From positions 2,252,399 through 2,316,398 of the forward strand of contig NGZR01000007.1 in NCBI GenBank assembly GCA_002197995.1: a stretch of DNA of 64,000 nucleotides, written 5' to 3'. The notes beneath the pieces are model-generated. The model did no database searches, had not been told where the DNA came from, and was given only the letters and a program-made list of their open reading frames with translations. This DNA comes from Gaeumannomyces sp. JS-464 (taxonomy: Eukaryota; Ascomycota; Sordariomycetes; Magnaporthales; Magnaporthaceae). The position numbers were made by a program, and so were the translations under genes. Below, piece after piece: positions 32,825 to 45,135 of this stretch (the stretch's first letter is position 1; the number at the start of each line of letters is the position of its first letter).

Positions 32825-33828
32825 TCAAAGCCCAAACCAGGCCATATCGTCCGACCCGATAATGGGGATTTCATGCCCGTAGTTGGGGTTTACGACGCCC
32901 TTGACCTGGTTGCCGAACAGGTACGTCGTGTAGCCCTGCTGGGGCGCGTTCTGCAGCGTCTGGGTCGGGCTGTTGCTGACGCCGAGCACGCCGGTCCACT
33001 GCTTGATCATCTCGGCGTAGTTGGCCCAGGCCAGGGTGGTGTCGCGGCCACCGTGCATGATCATCATGCGCGGGCGTGCGCCGCTGTAGCCGGGCGCCAT
33101 GTCGCGCGCGACCTTGGCCCAGGTGGCCTGCGAGTTTGATGGACCGGCCCTGCGCGCACGTGCTGTTCCACGCGTTGACGGCGCCCGACGCGCTCATGAA
33201 GCAGCCGGCCGGCACGCCCGAGTGCGAGATGACGGCCGCGAAGAGGTCCGGGTAGGTGGCGGCCATGACGTTCTTGTGTGGGAAAGTGTCAGCTTGGCGT
33301 CGTGGATAGCAATACTAACAAAAAAAAAAAAAACTGCCAGAGAAGGTCAAGTGGTCGTGCAAGAGAAAAGATGAAAACATACCGCCATCATGGCGCCAGA
33401 CGATGCGCCCACGAGGAAGACCTTGGACTTGTTGGCATTGTACCGCGTGGTGGCGTACGTGACCATGTTGGCGATGGAGTTGGAGTCCCCGCCGCCGTTG
33501 CGCGTCAGCGTCTTGCGCGAGGACACGTCGAAGCAGGTGCCCGAGTAGGGCGACTCCGGGTAGATGACGATGAAGCCCTTCTGGTCGGCCAGGCCGCGGT
33601 AGGGGTGCTGCCGAAGAAGGACCTGGCGGTGCCCTGGCAGTGGTGGACGGCGACGACGATGGCCGGGTTCTGGGCGACGCGGTCGGGCACGTAGATGAAC
33701 ATCTTGACGCCGGCCGGGTTGGCGCCGAAGCTGGTCACCTGCTGCAGGCTGGCGGCTGCGGCCAGCCCGGCCAGGCCGAGGAGGGCTGCGAGGACGAGGC
33801 GCATGGCTGCGACGGCGCCGAGCGGCAT
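32825..33828 (-). CDS. Secreted CE1-type esterase (acetylxylan/feruloyl esterase, PHB depolymerase fold)
   Basis: A signal peptide (MRLVLAALLGLAGLAAA, second in-frame Met) leads into a CE1 alpha/beta hydrolase of about 297 residues without a cellulose-binding module. The nucleophile elbow is GASSGAM. VVAVHHCQGTARSFF holds the conserved HxC motif, MMIMHGGRDTT the catalytic Asp region and VNPNYGHEIP the His. The intron is 33382-33273 (GTATGT...CACAAG), in phase 0 between GAMMA and NVMAATYPD, and contains a 13-base T run on the coding strand. One G is missing near 33610-33613 and one extra base lies near 33145-33150; both together restore an exact codon count. These enzymes remove acetyl or feruloyl groups from plant cell-wall xylan outside the cell. 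Confidence 0.86.
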
Positions 33829-34704
33829 TGTGGTCTTTGTGGTGGCTTTGTTTGCTGGGCTGGACTGGGCTGCTGGAAACGAGCGTGGCGGTGGTCAGGG
33901 GGGATTAAAAAGGCATCGAACCTGGTTTCTTGGCTCGGCTTTTATACGCATACTAGACGCCAATCCAGGGAATGAAAACCGCACGGCAGAATGTGCCGTT
34001 TCCATCGCGGAATACCCTCCCCCGCGATGCGTCGACAAGAGCCACAATAAGGCCGTCCAGGGTTGCGCGCCTAGATCCTATTGGAGCGATTTTTTTGCAG
34101 TCCCAGTCTGGAGACGCCGCCCCAGAAAAAAGAAAGAAAAGACGAACAAAAAAAAAGCTAGAGAGCTGCAGACCGGTCTTAGTTTAGGCGGCCGGTACCT
34201 GACATGCTCCAATGGGACCGCTTATCGACTACATATGTTCCCCATTCGCCCGAGATGGCAGCGCAAGGCGTGTAAGTGAAGCGAGCCCTTCCCCGCATTC
34301 TGGCGACTGCCGACTTTAGCCAGCGGGATTACTCGTGGGAAACAGACTCCACCGCCATCCAAAACGACTGACTGCCCGGGCCCCAACCGCCGAGCCACCA
34401 GGCGACGTCTTTCATCACGCACCAAGAGCAGTAGATAGGTCGGCACCTCGAAGACGTTCTACATCACTTGAAGAATCAAACAAGAAACAGGCGTCGACAA
34501 AACAAATCTGATGGGTTCACACTTTAGCTACTGGGTGTTCTTCTGCTCCCAAGTTGCCTCTCTATGCTACGAGGTCTCCAAATATTCACGCCTCGGCCGG
34601 CTGACGGTCCAAGATGTACAAACATGCGAAGAAAAGAAACAAAAGACGATGAACGGGAACGCCGTCGGATGGTTAGAGCACCCAACAAACAGCAAATGAT
34701 GTGT
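33829..34704. other. Intergenic between esterase and GH72 genes
   Basis: Contains the esterase promoter. Frames here are short and unsupported. Confidence 0.55.
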
Positions 34705-36353
34705 CTACATGAGGATGGCAAAAGCACCGGCGGCGAACGACACCAGCAGAGACGCCGCCCCGACAACACCTCCGGCCGTGAGGCTGCTCGCACCGCTGCC
34801 GTTGCCAGACCCCGCCGCAGCCGCGCCACTGCTGGCCGCCGCCAGCACGGCCGAGCAGGTGCTCGCGGCCTGGGCGTTGGGCACGACGGCGGCGTTGCCG
34901 CCGAAGCTGCAGGCCGAGGCGCTGCTCTTCTGGTTGGTGTAGTACGTGTTGAGCGCGAACCCGAGCTTCTCGGTGGCGTTGCACCCGGCGTACATGCCGT
35001 ACTTGCCCGTGGTCGCGTTGCCCGAGATGCCGGCGCAGGCCGTCTTGTCGAGGCCGCAGACCTGGCCGAACATGGCGCCCACGGCCGTGCCGTTGGCCGC
35101 CAGGGTGGACGGGGCGGCACGACAGGCCCGAGAACATGCAGGCGCACACGCTTGCGTTGGGGCTCGGCGGCAGGGTGTCCGACGCGAGCCACTTGCCGCC
35201 GACCTGCGGGCAGGCGCGCGCCTTGTTGCTGGGCGTGTACGAGGCCTCGCTGATGCCCTGGGGTAGCCGGCCTTGGCGATGGCCTTGGCCAGAGCATCAA
35301 AGTCCTTCATCGGGGTGACTGTGCTGCCCGAGAGCTTGACAAGACCTGTGGCAGAGTTGAAGCGTCAGCTAGAAGCTCGGACTGCAAAGAACGAAGAAAA
35401 AAAAAAGAAAAAAGAAAAAAAAAACCCTACCGTAATCGTTCTGCTCCTGAAAGTACTCGTAAACGATACCGCCAGACCACACCTTGTTCATGTCGCTGCT
35501 GTAAAGGGCCTCGGTCTCCTGGAAGATGCGCTCGGCGGCGCCGCCCGGGTTCTGGCAGCCATACTCGGAGAAGAAGGCGGGCACCGAGTAGTCCTGGAAA
35601 AATTTGGTGCGCTCCTCGTAGCCGCTGGTCTGGAAGGTGCTCTTGCCGCACCACTCGTAGATGTTGTAGCCCCAAAAGTCGACCGACTCCTCAGCGGGGC
35701 CGCAGTTGAAGTAGTTGGCCAGGTTGTCGCGGGTGCCGGCATCGTCGTTGGTGGCGTAGCCGACGCCCAGCCAGCGGCCCAGGTTCTTGCTCTTGATGTA
35801 GGCCTTGGAGTCGCGCACGGCGGCCTTGACGAAGGCCGAGGCCTGCGTGTTGGTGTCGTTGTTGGTGACCTCGTTGCCGGCGAAGAAGCCGATGGTGTTT
35901 GTGTACTTGGACAGGGTGTCGATGACGGCGTTGTACTGGGTCTGCAGCGACGTGTCCCAGGCGGCGTGTCGCGCTCGACCGACTTGTCGGGCCTGCTCAG
36001 GTCGGGATAACGTAGATGCCGGCGTCGGCGAGGGCGTTCATGCAGACGCTGTGGTCCCTGGTCGGGTCGATGGCATAGACGCGGATGGTGTTGGTGCCCA
36101 GCTTCTGGAGCAGCGGGATGTCGCGCTTGCAGGCGGCCGTGTCGGCGAGCGGGTCGTTGACGTCCTTGGACACGGCGTCGCCCTGGCCGTTGACGTTGAC
36201 GCCCTGCTGGTAGGCGACGCCGCGGATGAAGAACTGGGTGCCGTTCTTGTAGAAGAAGTACTGGCCCTTGGAGTGGATGGGGTCGAGGGCGGCGACGGCG
36301 GCGCCGGCGAGCTGCAAGACGGCCAGCGCCTTGGCGAGCCGGGGGAGCACCAT
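34705..36353 (-). CDS. GH72 beta-1,3-glucanosyltransferase with X8/CBM43 domain, GPI-anchored (GEL/GAS family)
   Basis: The 521-residue protein has a signal peptide ([13 protein letters not shown]) and a GH72 domain with the two catalytic glutamates in FAGNEVTN and FFSEYGC. An X8/CBM43 domain follows with the [10 protein letters not shown] and [11 protein letters not shown] cysteines. A Ser/Gly/Ala-rich tail ends in a hydrophobic GPI-attachment segment. Exons 36353-35431 and 35345-34705 flank an 85-nt intron (GTAGGG...CCACAG). One base is missing at 36004-36006, 35961-35966 and 35260-35263, and one extra base lies near 35111-35116; with these the codon count is exact. The enzyme elongates and branches beta-1,3-glucan in the cell wall at the plasma membrane. 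The X8 module places it in the GH72+ subfamily. Confidence 0.93.
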
Positions 36354-38622
36354 CTTTGATCTGTGGGTGCTGCAAGATGCCGCTAATGTGCGAGGATCTC
36401 TTGGCGCCAATGCGGGAGATGACGCCCACGATGCTTGTGTAGTCTTGGGGCCGGGGGAAATTGGCAGGGTCCTGGGCAGATGCCGATTGCGGAGGGGAAC
36501 AAACGAAAAGAAACAAAAGAAGGTCGGGGAGACGAAGAAAATCGGGATGCAGATGGAAACGCACAAACAAACCCGAAAAGATTCCAACGAGCGGACTTGG
36601 TTTGTAGTGCAGTAGAAAGAAATCCTGGGAAAACAGAGAAAGAGTGCGTGGGAACGAGAAGAAGACCTGGATGAGCGTAAGACAAAACCAGACCACAAAA
36701 AAAGGAACCAGGGGCCCTGGGGTCGGTGTTTTAGATGCCGTTGCTTGCGCGTTCTGTCCGTTTATGGGGAGCCTGCACTGAGCAATGACTGGCCCGACGC
36801 TGAACGGTCTGGTCTTTCATCTCCTGGCCCAGCTGCCTGCCTGTCTTCGCCCTCTGTCATTACGCCGTACCGTATTCTTGCCGCACGGCACTGCCCACCC
36901 GTCCAGCACAGTATCACGAGCCGTCCAACTTGCAGTCCCAATTTCCCAGGCCGGGCAGACCGCTCGCACAGTAGGAAGGCAAGCCAGCAGGCCAGGAAAG
37001 AGCAGGATGGAGACATTACGCGTGTCGGCGCCCCCTTTCCCCCGCCGGGCTGAACCCTGCAACGCATCCGCGCGCCCGTCAAAAAGTCAGTCAACCCGAC
37101 CCATCAGGGGAGGCGCAGCGTTGACCGTCCGCTCGTGTTTGATGGCGCCGGATGGACGCACCACCCTGCAGTGATGTGGAGCGGCCCATCCCCTCCCCTG
37201 GTCCTCCTCCACACGTCATTTGCTATTCCCGGATCTTGGCTTTTTGCTTGGCTCGATCCGGCCAAGGCGCGTTCGTGGCCCACACAATCTACCCATCTCT
37301 CTCGCCGCCAACGTGATATCTCCGTCTCCTCTCTCCCTCCCACCTGCATGACGACCTACTAATCTACCTGCCCGGTTAATGAGCCACCTAGCGATGGCTT
37401 ACGTACGCCTGGACCCGTGTTGGTTGATCTTAATCTGTCATACCCATTGGCAGCCCCATCGGCCGTCTTCCGCCAGGCAAATAGGTGCCGAGATATCCGG
37501 ACGACAAAACAAATGGTCATGCCTCTTTTCCTACAAAATAGAGCTGCTTTCCCCCGCCAACGAGGATGCCATCGCGGGAAAGCTAGCGACATCTCTGGAT
37601 TGCCAACAAAGAGCTAGTAGGGACTAATTATCGCCTAGTCTCCTGGCCAACTCCTCAACCCAACGTCATCAGGTTCCCTCACGTTTCCGAATGCCAATGG
37701 ACGGGATTGCACTACTGTTTCTCCTGCAGAGGTGCTATACGCTGCGATAATCAGGCACATCTCAATCTTACATGAACAACGCCACTTTGTAGGAGAAGCA
37801 GAACAGAGAACAGAATACCCCAGGCCCCACGCAGCTTCTAACCAGCTTCATCGTGACCGGACCTGGCCGAGGGAGTGGACAGTCAAATACCACCTCCAAA
37901 CACCAACATAACAGTCCCAGCGGTCTGCATTCACAAGACAAAGCCTAGGTCGAACAAATCGTAACCGTGCGTCACAAATGGCAGACTTCACAGCAGGCCA
38001 TAAGAAAAAAAAAGCTTTTGACAGATTAGACCGGAGCGAGAGTTTTGGCACTGGGAGCAGATTCTCACAGGCCGGGTATTCCCCAAATACTACATAAAAA
38101 CGCCGACCCAATGCATCCGTGTAGGTTGTTGCAAGCGGCCACGACAAAATGAAAACAGGCCGTGAGGCGCCCTGGTGGGCATCCACAACATAAACGAGGG
38201 AAGAGAATACAGGAGGCGAATCCAAACAGATATCCTCACAGAAAAAAGAAATGAGAAGAAAAAAACAAGACATAGGAGACGTGGAAATTAGTCCAAAAAC
38301 AGAAAGCTGATAAGCGAAGGGGTCAAAGACAACGACGGTCGTGGGTATCGTCTTTTGCCCAAAAATAGAAAGAAATCATCCATAGAAAGCGAGAGGGGTA
38401 ACAGATGGACAGGTAGATAAAAAAAAAAGTAGATCCAGACAAGTCATGGGACATATAGACTGACATGGAGACTGCACAAATGCTTTTTTTATCCAGCACA
38501 AAACCAAACTGGCCAGGTTGGTGGGAAGAACCATCCAACAGCCAGGTTCAGGGAAGAGAGGTGATCGAGACGGCGAAAATAAACGGACAGAAAGCAAAAC
38601 AAAAACACCAAACAAGGCTCGC
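36354..38622. other. Intergenic, 2.3 kb
   Basis: The left part is the promoter and leader of the GH72 gene, with C/T-rich coding-strand runs. The rest has no supported gene; all frames are short and composition-driven. Confidence 0.5.
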
Positions 38623-39859
38623 TCAGTCAGGGTTAGCGATGAACAGCCTGCCAGCGCTGCCCGTGAGGGCATTGCGCGCTCGTCGACGCTGCCCCGCCGC
38701 CTCAGCTCGTCGACGTTCTTAGTGCTCTTCTCGCGCGTCAGCGCCGCGTTGAGCGCGCTCTTGCTCGCCGGCCCCGAGGCCCCGGCCCGCGGGCTGCCAG
38801 GTCAGGCACATTGTCGGCCCGCTCGGCCCGCTCGCCGCTGCTGCCGCTGGCGAAGCTCCGCGCCCGGCCGCCGCCACTGCCCGACTCGTCGTCCGCCCCG
38901 GCTCCTGCGGTGCCCGGGGGCCGCGACAGGACCTCGGCGTTTGCGCCCCCTCCGAGGCTGTCCTGCCTTTCCGGTGTGTCGCCGGGAGACCAGCGACGGC
39001 CTGCTCCGCTCCCCAGGGAGCCGAGCCCGCCGGACGAGCGATACGTCAGGCTGTTGGAGCCGCCGTGTTGCTGACGCAGGCGTATGGATGTGGTGCTGGA
39101 TCGGCCAGAGCTCCCCGTGCGCCGGTGGTGGGCCATGCGGTTCTGCTGTGCCGACCCGTTGTCGTCATCTTCGCTGTCCCCGCCCTCAACCTCGGTGGCA
39201 CTCAGGCGCAGGGGGACGCCACCGACGCCTGCGGCGTAGCTGTTGTCGGGCGAGTAGCCGACGACGCCCGGCTTGCCGTGGTGCCTGATCTTGGCCGCAA
39301 CCTTGTTCCCGGCGGAGCTGAGGCCCGTGGCGGTGCGGGAGCCGGTGGCTGTGGCGCCGCCGGCGGTGTTCCAGGACACGGCGGACCCGGCGTCGCTGCG
39401 GCCCGTGACTTCGAGGTTGGCGCGCATCTTGGCGGCACGCTGGGCCTGGACCATGCGCGGGTCCTCGGGCTGTGCGCGCTCGGACCAAACCGTCGCCTTC
39501 TGCCTCCTCAGGAGCGCGACGTACGACGAGGTTGGGTAGACGGACGAGGCGCCGGCGGATCGGTTCGAGGCGCTGCGCTGCAGGTGGTCGGCGTGGGTCG
39601 GGGGCGACGTGCGGTATGCGGCGGGTGGCACCATGGTGCCGCCGCCCGAGGAGAGCGACGAGAAGGTGTTGACGCTCGGCGAACGGCGCGAGGGGTGGAG
39701 CTGCGGACCGCCCGGGGGCTGGGAGGACAGGTGGACCTGCATGGTGGGCTGGGGCGCCTGGAGGTTGGGAAAGGTATTCGACGACGTCGTTCGGGATCTC
39801 GAGTGGGTGTAGACGGGCTCAAGAGGACGCTGGCGCCCGCCGATGCGGGACTCTAGCAT
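38623..39859 (-). CDS. Ser-rich low-complexity protein of unknown function
   Basis: About 412 residues, rich in Ser, Gly, Arg and Ala and predicted disordered. An N-terminal conserved-looking start (MLESRIGGRQRPLEPVYTHSRSRT) is followed by a mid-region helix (SSYVALLRRQKATVWSERAQPEDPRMVQAQRAAK) likely the conserved core. The C-terminus (SALNAALTREKSTKNVDEL, GSVDER, GRLFIANPD) is recovered only after allowing one missing base at CCCC 38780-38783 and one near 38670-38690. No signal peptide, membrane segment or enzymatic motif is visible. Open frame continues upstream of the ATG at 39859 to 39904 but without an ATG. I do not recognise the family; it could be a phosphoprotein in signalling. Confidence 0.72.
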
Positions 39860-42800
39860 CGTCTGCCTGCCTCGACGCTGCTGGAGCGTTGGGGACGCGG
39901 GCACGAGGATGAAAAGGAAGGGCTTGGGCTCTAGCGGTGGTTGCGGGTGCCCGCACGAGGGAATTAGAGGGCCACGCCAGCCTTAAATGGCAAGGGGCAG
40001 GGCGGGAGTGGCGGGCGGTTGTCGAGCGAAAGCGGCGGGGAAAACCAAAAGGCTGAAATGAAGCACAGGCCCTGGCGACCTGTGCTGTCTGCCTGCGCGC
40101 GCTGTCTCCGCTTTTGGATGCTAAGGTAAGCTCAGGCCACTTCAATGGTGCCCTCGAGCCGAGCCAGGCAGGCCCTCGAGCTCGATTGGCGCGGGGGGCA
40201 TGCGATTGAGCAATCAATCAATTTAGAAAAAAGAGCGCGAAGCCCACCCACCTGGAAGACGAATTGCCCGCTCTCGCACGTGTTTGTTGTTCCTTCAATG
40301 TCCCCGCAGAGCACGGGCGGCAATGCAATGCGCAGAGTTGGAGTGGCAATGTTTTGTTTCTTTTTATTTCGTTGTTGTGTTCGCTGGGAATCGAGTTTGC
40401 CGGCGGCCTCCCTTGCTGGGCTGTTGAGCTGAGGACGGGTCGCGCAGTCTAACCGCCTTGGATCGCTCGTCCTTCTTTTCTCACGAGTTTGTCGGGGAAG
40501 GCTGGGCTGCGGCCAGAAAGTGGAGTCGGGCTTTATTGCTTTATTGGCGGCGGCTGCTTGTTGGCTGGCGCTACGCAATTGTTTTGGGCGGGCACGCTGG
40601 GCGGGCTGCTCGTGAAAACATGGGGCTGGGTCTGGGTTGAGGTTTCGGTACGCGAGAGAGAAACGGGCCGAGCTCTGGGTGTGCTCAACTGTGTGCGCGA
40701 GTCTGTTTCTGTCGCAGGTGACGGAAACGGCCAGACGTCGCTCTGCCAATCCCTTTCTAGGTATCGTCTCTTGCTGTCGGCTCCCGTCTGCCCGTCTTTG
40801 TTTTTTTCTCGAGGGACGCTTGGGTCCAATGCGTAAGAGCGGGCCAGGTTTCGCCAGTGCGTCTCGTGGCTGGTTGTTTTTCTCCCTCTTGGTAGGTTGC
40901 GGCAACGTCCCAAGCGCGCACGGGGGTTAGTTCTGGCGACGATCAACGGGGCTCTAAAGCGGCCAGTCGCAGGTCAGGAACCGCGACGCAACGGGAAAGG
41001 CAGAGGCAGAAGTGGCCGACACCAAGAGCGTGTGCTCGCGGCGTGCGAAAGCGAATATGACTCGGCCGATCGCCGCCGTCTTCGTACCTGGATCTGCAGT
41101 TCCGAGCAGCTGCCGTGTATTGATGATGCGCTGCACTGCCGGGCTTCCGGAAAACGGTGAGGGAGCAATGGCGCCAAAGCACAGCAGGCGCAGCTACCAA
41201 GCAACAAGTAACGTTGGCCGGCTGCGAGCAGACGTTGCTTTGCGGCTGGCGCAGTCGGGCGACACGGCGGGGTGGACAATGTCCAGACAAGGAAGAGAGG
41301 GACAGACAGAAGACGGAGAGACCGGCAGGCACAGCGGGCGGGGGGGAGCTTGGCCCGTAAATATCAGGCCTGGAGCGAGGTGGTTTGTTTTGGTGTTGCG
41401 CAACCCCGGCGCCAATGGCCAATGATGCCCAGCGGTGAGGTGAGTTGGCTCGATGGGATGCGGTCTGGTAGGTCGACACGAGCAGAGCACGGCGAGTTAT
41501 CACTGGCGGCCACAGAGCTCGAGCTGTCGGTCGGTGGGCATGCAATCAGAGCCAGCGAAGCACGGCGTCGGAGAGAGGCGGACAAGGAACAAGGGGCGAG
41601 ACGAGAGCTCGTGGGAACAATGCACCCCACGATGCGGAGCAGGCGGCGGCGGCGCGCAGCTCCAAAACCAAGGCAAGGCCCAAAGCAGGGAAAAATCCAA
41701 ACGTTGCACACGGCCGTGGCCCGCCCCTCTCACACTCTTTTTTTGCCGTGGCAAGCAGACGAACGATGATGTGATGGGCGATATGTGCGGCTATTATGTG
41801 TTGGGGTCCGCTCCTTGCTAGTACATGCACACAGCACCTGCCGAGCGTCCTCTCCTTTTCCCCTCTTGAGCAATAAAGCCAACCCTCTGGAGGAGAGGAG
41901 AAAAGAGCACCCACATACCCACACACAGACGCAAGAGCCCACCATCACCGCAGCCAGCCCACCCGAGCCAGCCCGGCCCGGACAGGGGCAGCGACGATGG
42001 TGGATGGCAACCTGCTGAAACGGGGCAATCCGGTCAATTGGACTGTGGCATCCTGGGCTGCTCCTAGTGGTACCACGTTGTACGGTTCTGGCGCCTGGCA
42101 GGTTCGTCCACCATGACGGATGGTGAACAAGCTCTCCTGTCCACTCAACTAGGCAACATGGCCTCGCCGAGATTTGCGTCTAGGGGCCAAGACATTCCCA
42201 GGCGAGGCATTGACGCATTGAAGAGTTAGCCACTGCCAGCTACGCACTGCTCGGAGAGACGAACGACCCCCCGGATCAAACACGGACCACGTCTACCAAA
42301 ATTTGCATCCATAAGGCGTCATGTAACTTGTAAGTGATAGATTGCCAGTCGATAGACCGTCCTGGGTACCATGAGGAAGGGCTGGCTAGCAAGGGCGGCA
42401 AGATTTGGTCGAGGACGAGCCCAGCCGGCCGCCACATTGAGCGATAGCACCAAGACATGCACTCGTCACATCAGCTGTGGTCAGCAATCATCACCACGAA
42501 AATGCCCCCCGAAAACGGACACATCGCGGCCGCCGACATACACACCGGCTGGCTGCGGGCACCGCCGGGCACCACCAGACGCTCCCCAGACGCACCCTCC
42601 CTCGTCGGCGCCTTTTCCCGCTGGAGGGCACAAGACTGCATTGTGCAACCACCTGTTGGTCCAGAACCGGCCCAAAGGGAATATTGCAGCCACGGTCCCG
42701 AGGAGAAGAGATTGGTGGCGGCGAGCTCCAATAACGCCAAGCAGCTGGTTCGGGCGTAGCAAAAGAAAACCTAGGCCCACTTTCAAGGGCAGCCAGAGAG

Positions 42801-43176
42801 GCACGTCAATCTCCATCACGCCCCGAGCGGGATGCGATGATACAAGTCCTTCGCAATTATCGTGCCATGTCCGCAGCCCTGAGTAAGACACAGAAGCGTC
42901 TGGATCCTACAAAGCTGGGCCCGGCCAGAAAAGTGGTAAGGATTGGATCACCACCCACAGACACACAGGCAAGGCATTGGACAAGCGAGCGGGAATACTG
43001 GCAAACGGACCGTCTAGGATCCAGGCTCCCCGCCCCAGCGCAACGGGACGCTCGCTAGCTCAGGCTCAGGCAGGCAGGCTCACGATGATAAGCTCAACCG
43101 TGGCCTGCATGGGATAGACGGACGGGGGGTGTCTTGGAGCGGGAGGAGCGGGGTGGGATCGCGTCAAATGCAATGC

Positions 43177-43216
43177 ACCCACCCACCCACCCACACACAC
43201 ATACACACACACACAA
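43177..43216. repeat. Compound ACCC/CA microsatellite
   Basis: Four to five ACCC units pass into CA repeats interrupted once by TA. Confidence 0.9.
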
Positions 43217-43766
43217 CCCAAGGGGCGGAGAGACATATTGAGCCGACCAAGCAGAGGGCGAGGCGGGGATCCCGGCCCAGACTACCACAGGGCGGCCAAC
43301 AGATCGAATGCTCCTATCTTGGGGTGAGATTGGCCTGCCTGTCTGGTCTACCCCGCCCGCCCGCGTGTCTTTTTTTTTTTTGTTCCTATTTTCTGCGTCT
43401 GTTTCAGTGCGCCTGTAGAATGAGGGCTGAGCTGGGCTGGGCTGCAGAAGGCCCAATAGCGTGGCGTCTGTGCAGACCGCCCTCCTCGGGATCTCGGGAT
43501 GGCTTGGCCGGATCTTGGTGAGGAATCTCGAATCTGACCGGCGGATGGGCAAGCAGGCGGGGGCCCACTGGGCTCTGTGTTCTGCACATTAGGCCATTTT
43601 GACATTTCTGTCTTGCATCTTTGCCTTGTCTTGCACCGAAGCGGGCGACCATTGCTTTCCATTCCAGTCGCTTCCATCCCAACAATATTTGCCTCGCTTC
43701 GGCTGTTTCTAGCATGGCTTGCGGCAAGTGGGTAGAGGTAGACGCCATACAGGGAGGAAACGTAAC

Positions 43767-43793
43767 AAAAAAAAAAAAAAAAAAAAAAAAATA
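43767..43793. repeat. Homopolymer tract, 27 A
   Basis: An uninterrupted A run; neither side shows a duplication that would mark a retroposed insertion. Confidence 0.9.
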
Positions 43794-45135
43794 GACAGTC
43801 CAGTCTAACGAAGGCCCAGAAAAAATAAACTGCCGGCGGATCCCTGCAGAATTGTTACTTCGCCAGAATCGTAGAAGCCCGATCCGTCGCTGAGAAGCCG
43901 ATCTGAAGCTGACGGATAATCAGATACCGGGGAAAACAAAATTCTCACCGTCTCTCCTCCTGTGGTTCGTGCCTGGAATGGTCGGGTTTCGCCGCCAGTG
44001 CCTTGGAACCAGGCTCGAATGCCACGCATGCAGCTGGGGAGCCGCGTGAAGGGCTGCTGAAAATCAAGGATCATCAAAGGCCAGCTAACCCCGTGCGTCA
44101 ATATGGTTTACTGGTGCTGTCAAGTCAGGGGGCCGCATGCTGGTACGAATACGCATAGAAGCTTTTCCTTTTTCGCACCAGAGCAAGAAAGGCATGCGGC
44201 TTAATGTGAGAGAATCCGGCCTGACGCTACACGTTTCCCGCCAATGCCTGTTCCTGTGGCCCTCGAGCTTCATTCGTTCGCACGAGTGGCCGATCACATG
44301 AAGCGAGACGGCAGCTGCTTATCTGTTTCCTACACTGCACTCTGTAGACATGCACACATGGCCTCTCGTGCAAATTAAAGGCCCATGAATGCGGTGGGCC
44401 GAAACATCACCATCTGCTATGGTGACGTCGAACTCGCCAGTGCTGTGACGTCGAGACCAGCTCACCAGGACAGGGCAGGGATGGAACCATGGCTCGTCCT
44501 CTCGAAATCGGCACTCAAAGTTGTTTCTCCCACAGCTCAACTTGCACGTGACTGGCTTTTGCAGATAGCGCACGCATTGGCTGGGGGTAAATCAGTTTTG
44601 CCTTTGAAAGTGGGGCTCTATCCCTGACGCCTCACGTCACCTATCTCCTATCAGACCTCGAAATCCTGTGGCCGCCCGATTTGGTGGTGGTGACAGCTTC
44701 GACATCTGGCCAGCCCCAGCTTGGCGACAGCACAGCACACTCCCTTCTGCCTGCACGCTGCCTGCCTCGTCGCGCGCGACTATCTGCCAGCACTCGACGC
44801 GTGCGCCTTCGCCTCGCTGAAATCCACCCTGAGCAGCTCAAGCCGAAAGCTCCCGCTTCCTGAGCCTCCTCCGTGGCCACGCGCCCTTATCTCCCATCGC
44901 CGTCCGTCCGCACACCCCAGTCCATCCGTCGCCCGACGCCCGACCAGCGGGAGCCGCCCGTCCCGACCCGGCCCAACCTCTGTAGATCCCCTACCACGCG
45001 CTGCGCGCCGCCGCTTTCCCGCCTATCCCCGTCGCTACCCGATCGCAAATCGAACACAAGATTGCCCCTGCATATCGTCTCTTTTCTTTTGCTTCTTTTG
45101 TAGCGGCCTCCCGACCACCAACCTACACAGCAACC

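Larger units (their letters stand above)
39860..45135. other. Gene-poor intergenic region, 5.3 kb
   Basis: Open frames up to 257 codons (40132-40905, minus) exist but are Arg/Gln/Ser/Pro-rich, overlap frames on other strands and have no start context or motif. The region includes the PI synthase leader (44650-45135), a CA repeat and an A27 tract. An unannotated non-coding RNA or long 5' leaders are possible. Confidence 0.5.

Noticed and set aside
40132..40905. 257-codon minus-strand open frame
   Set aside because: Arg/Gln/Ser/Pro-rich without domain or start context and overlapped by equally open frames on the plus strand.
43177..43216. Telomere-like or CRISPR-like short repeat
   Set aside because: It is a plain ACCC/CA microsatellite without spacers or TTAGGG units.
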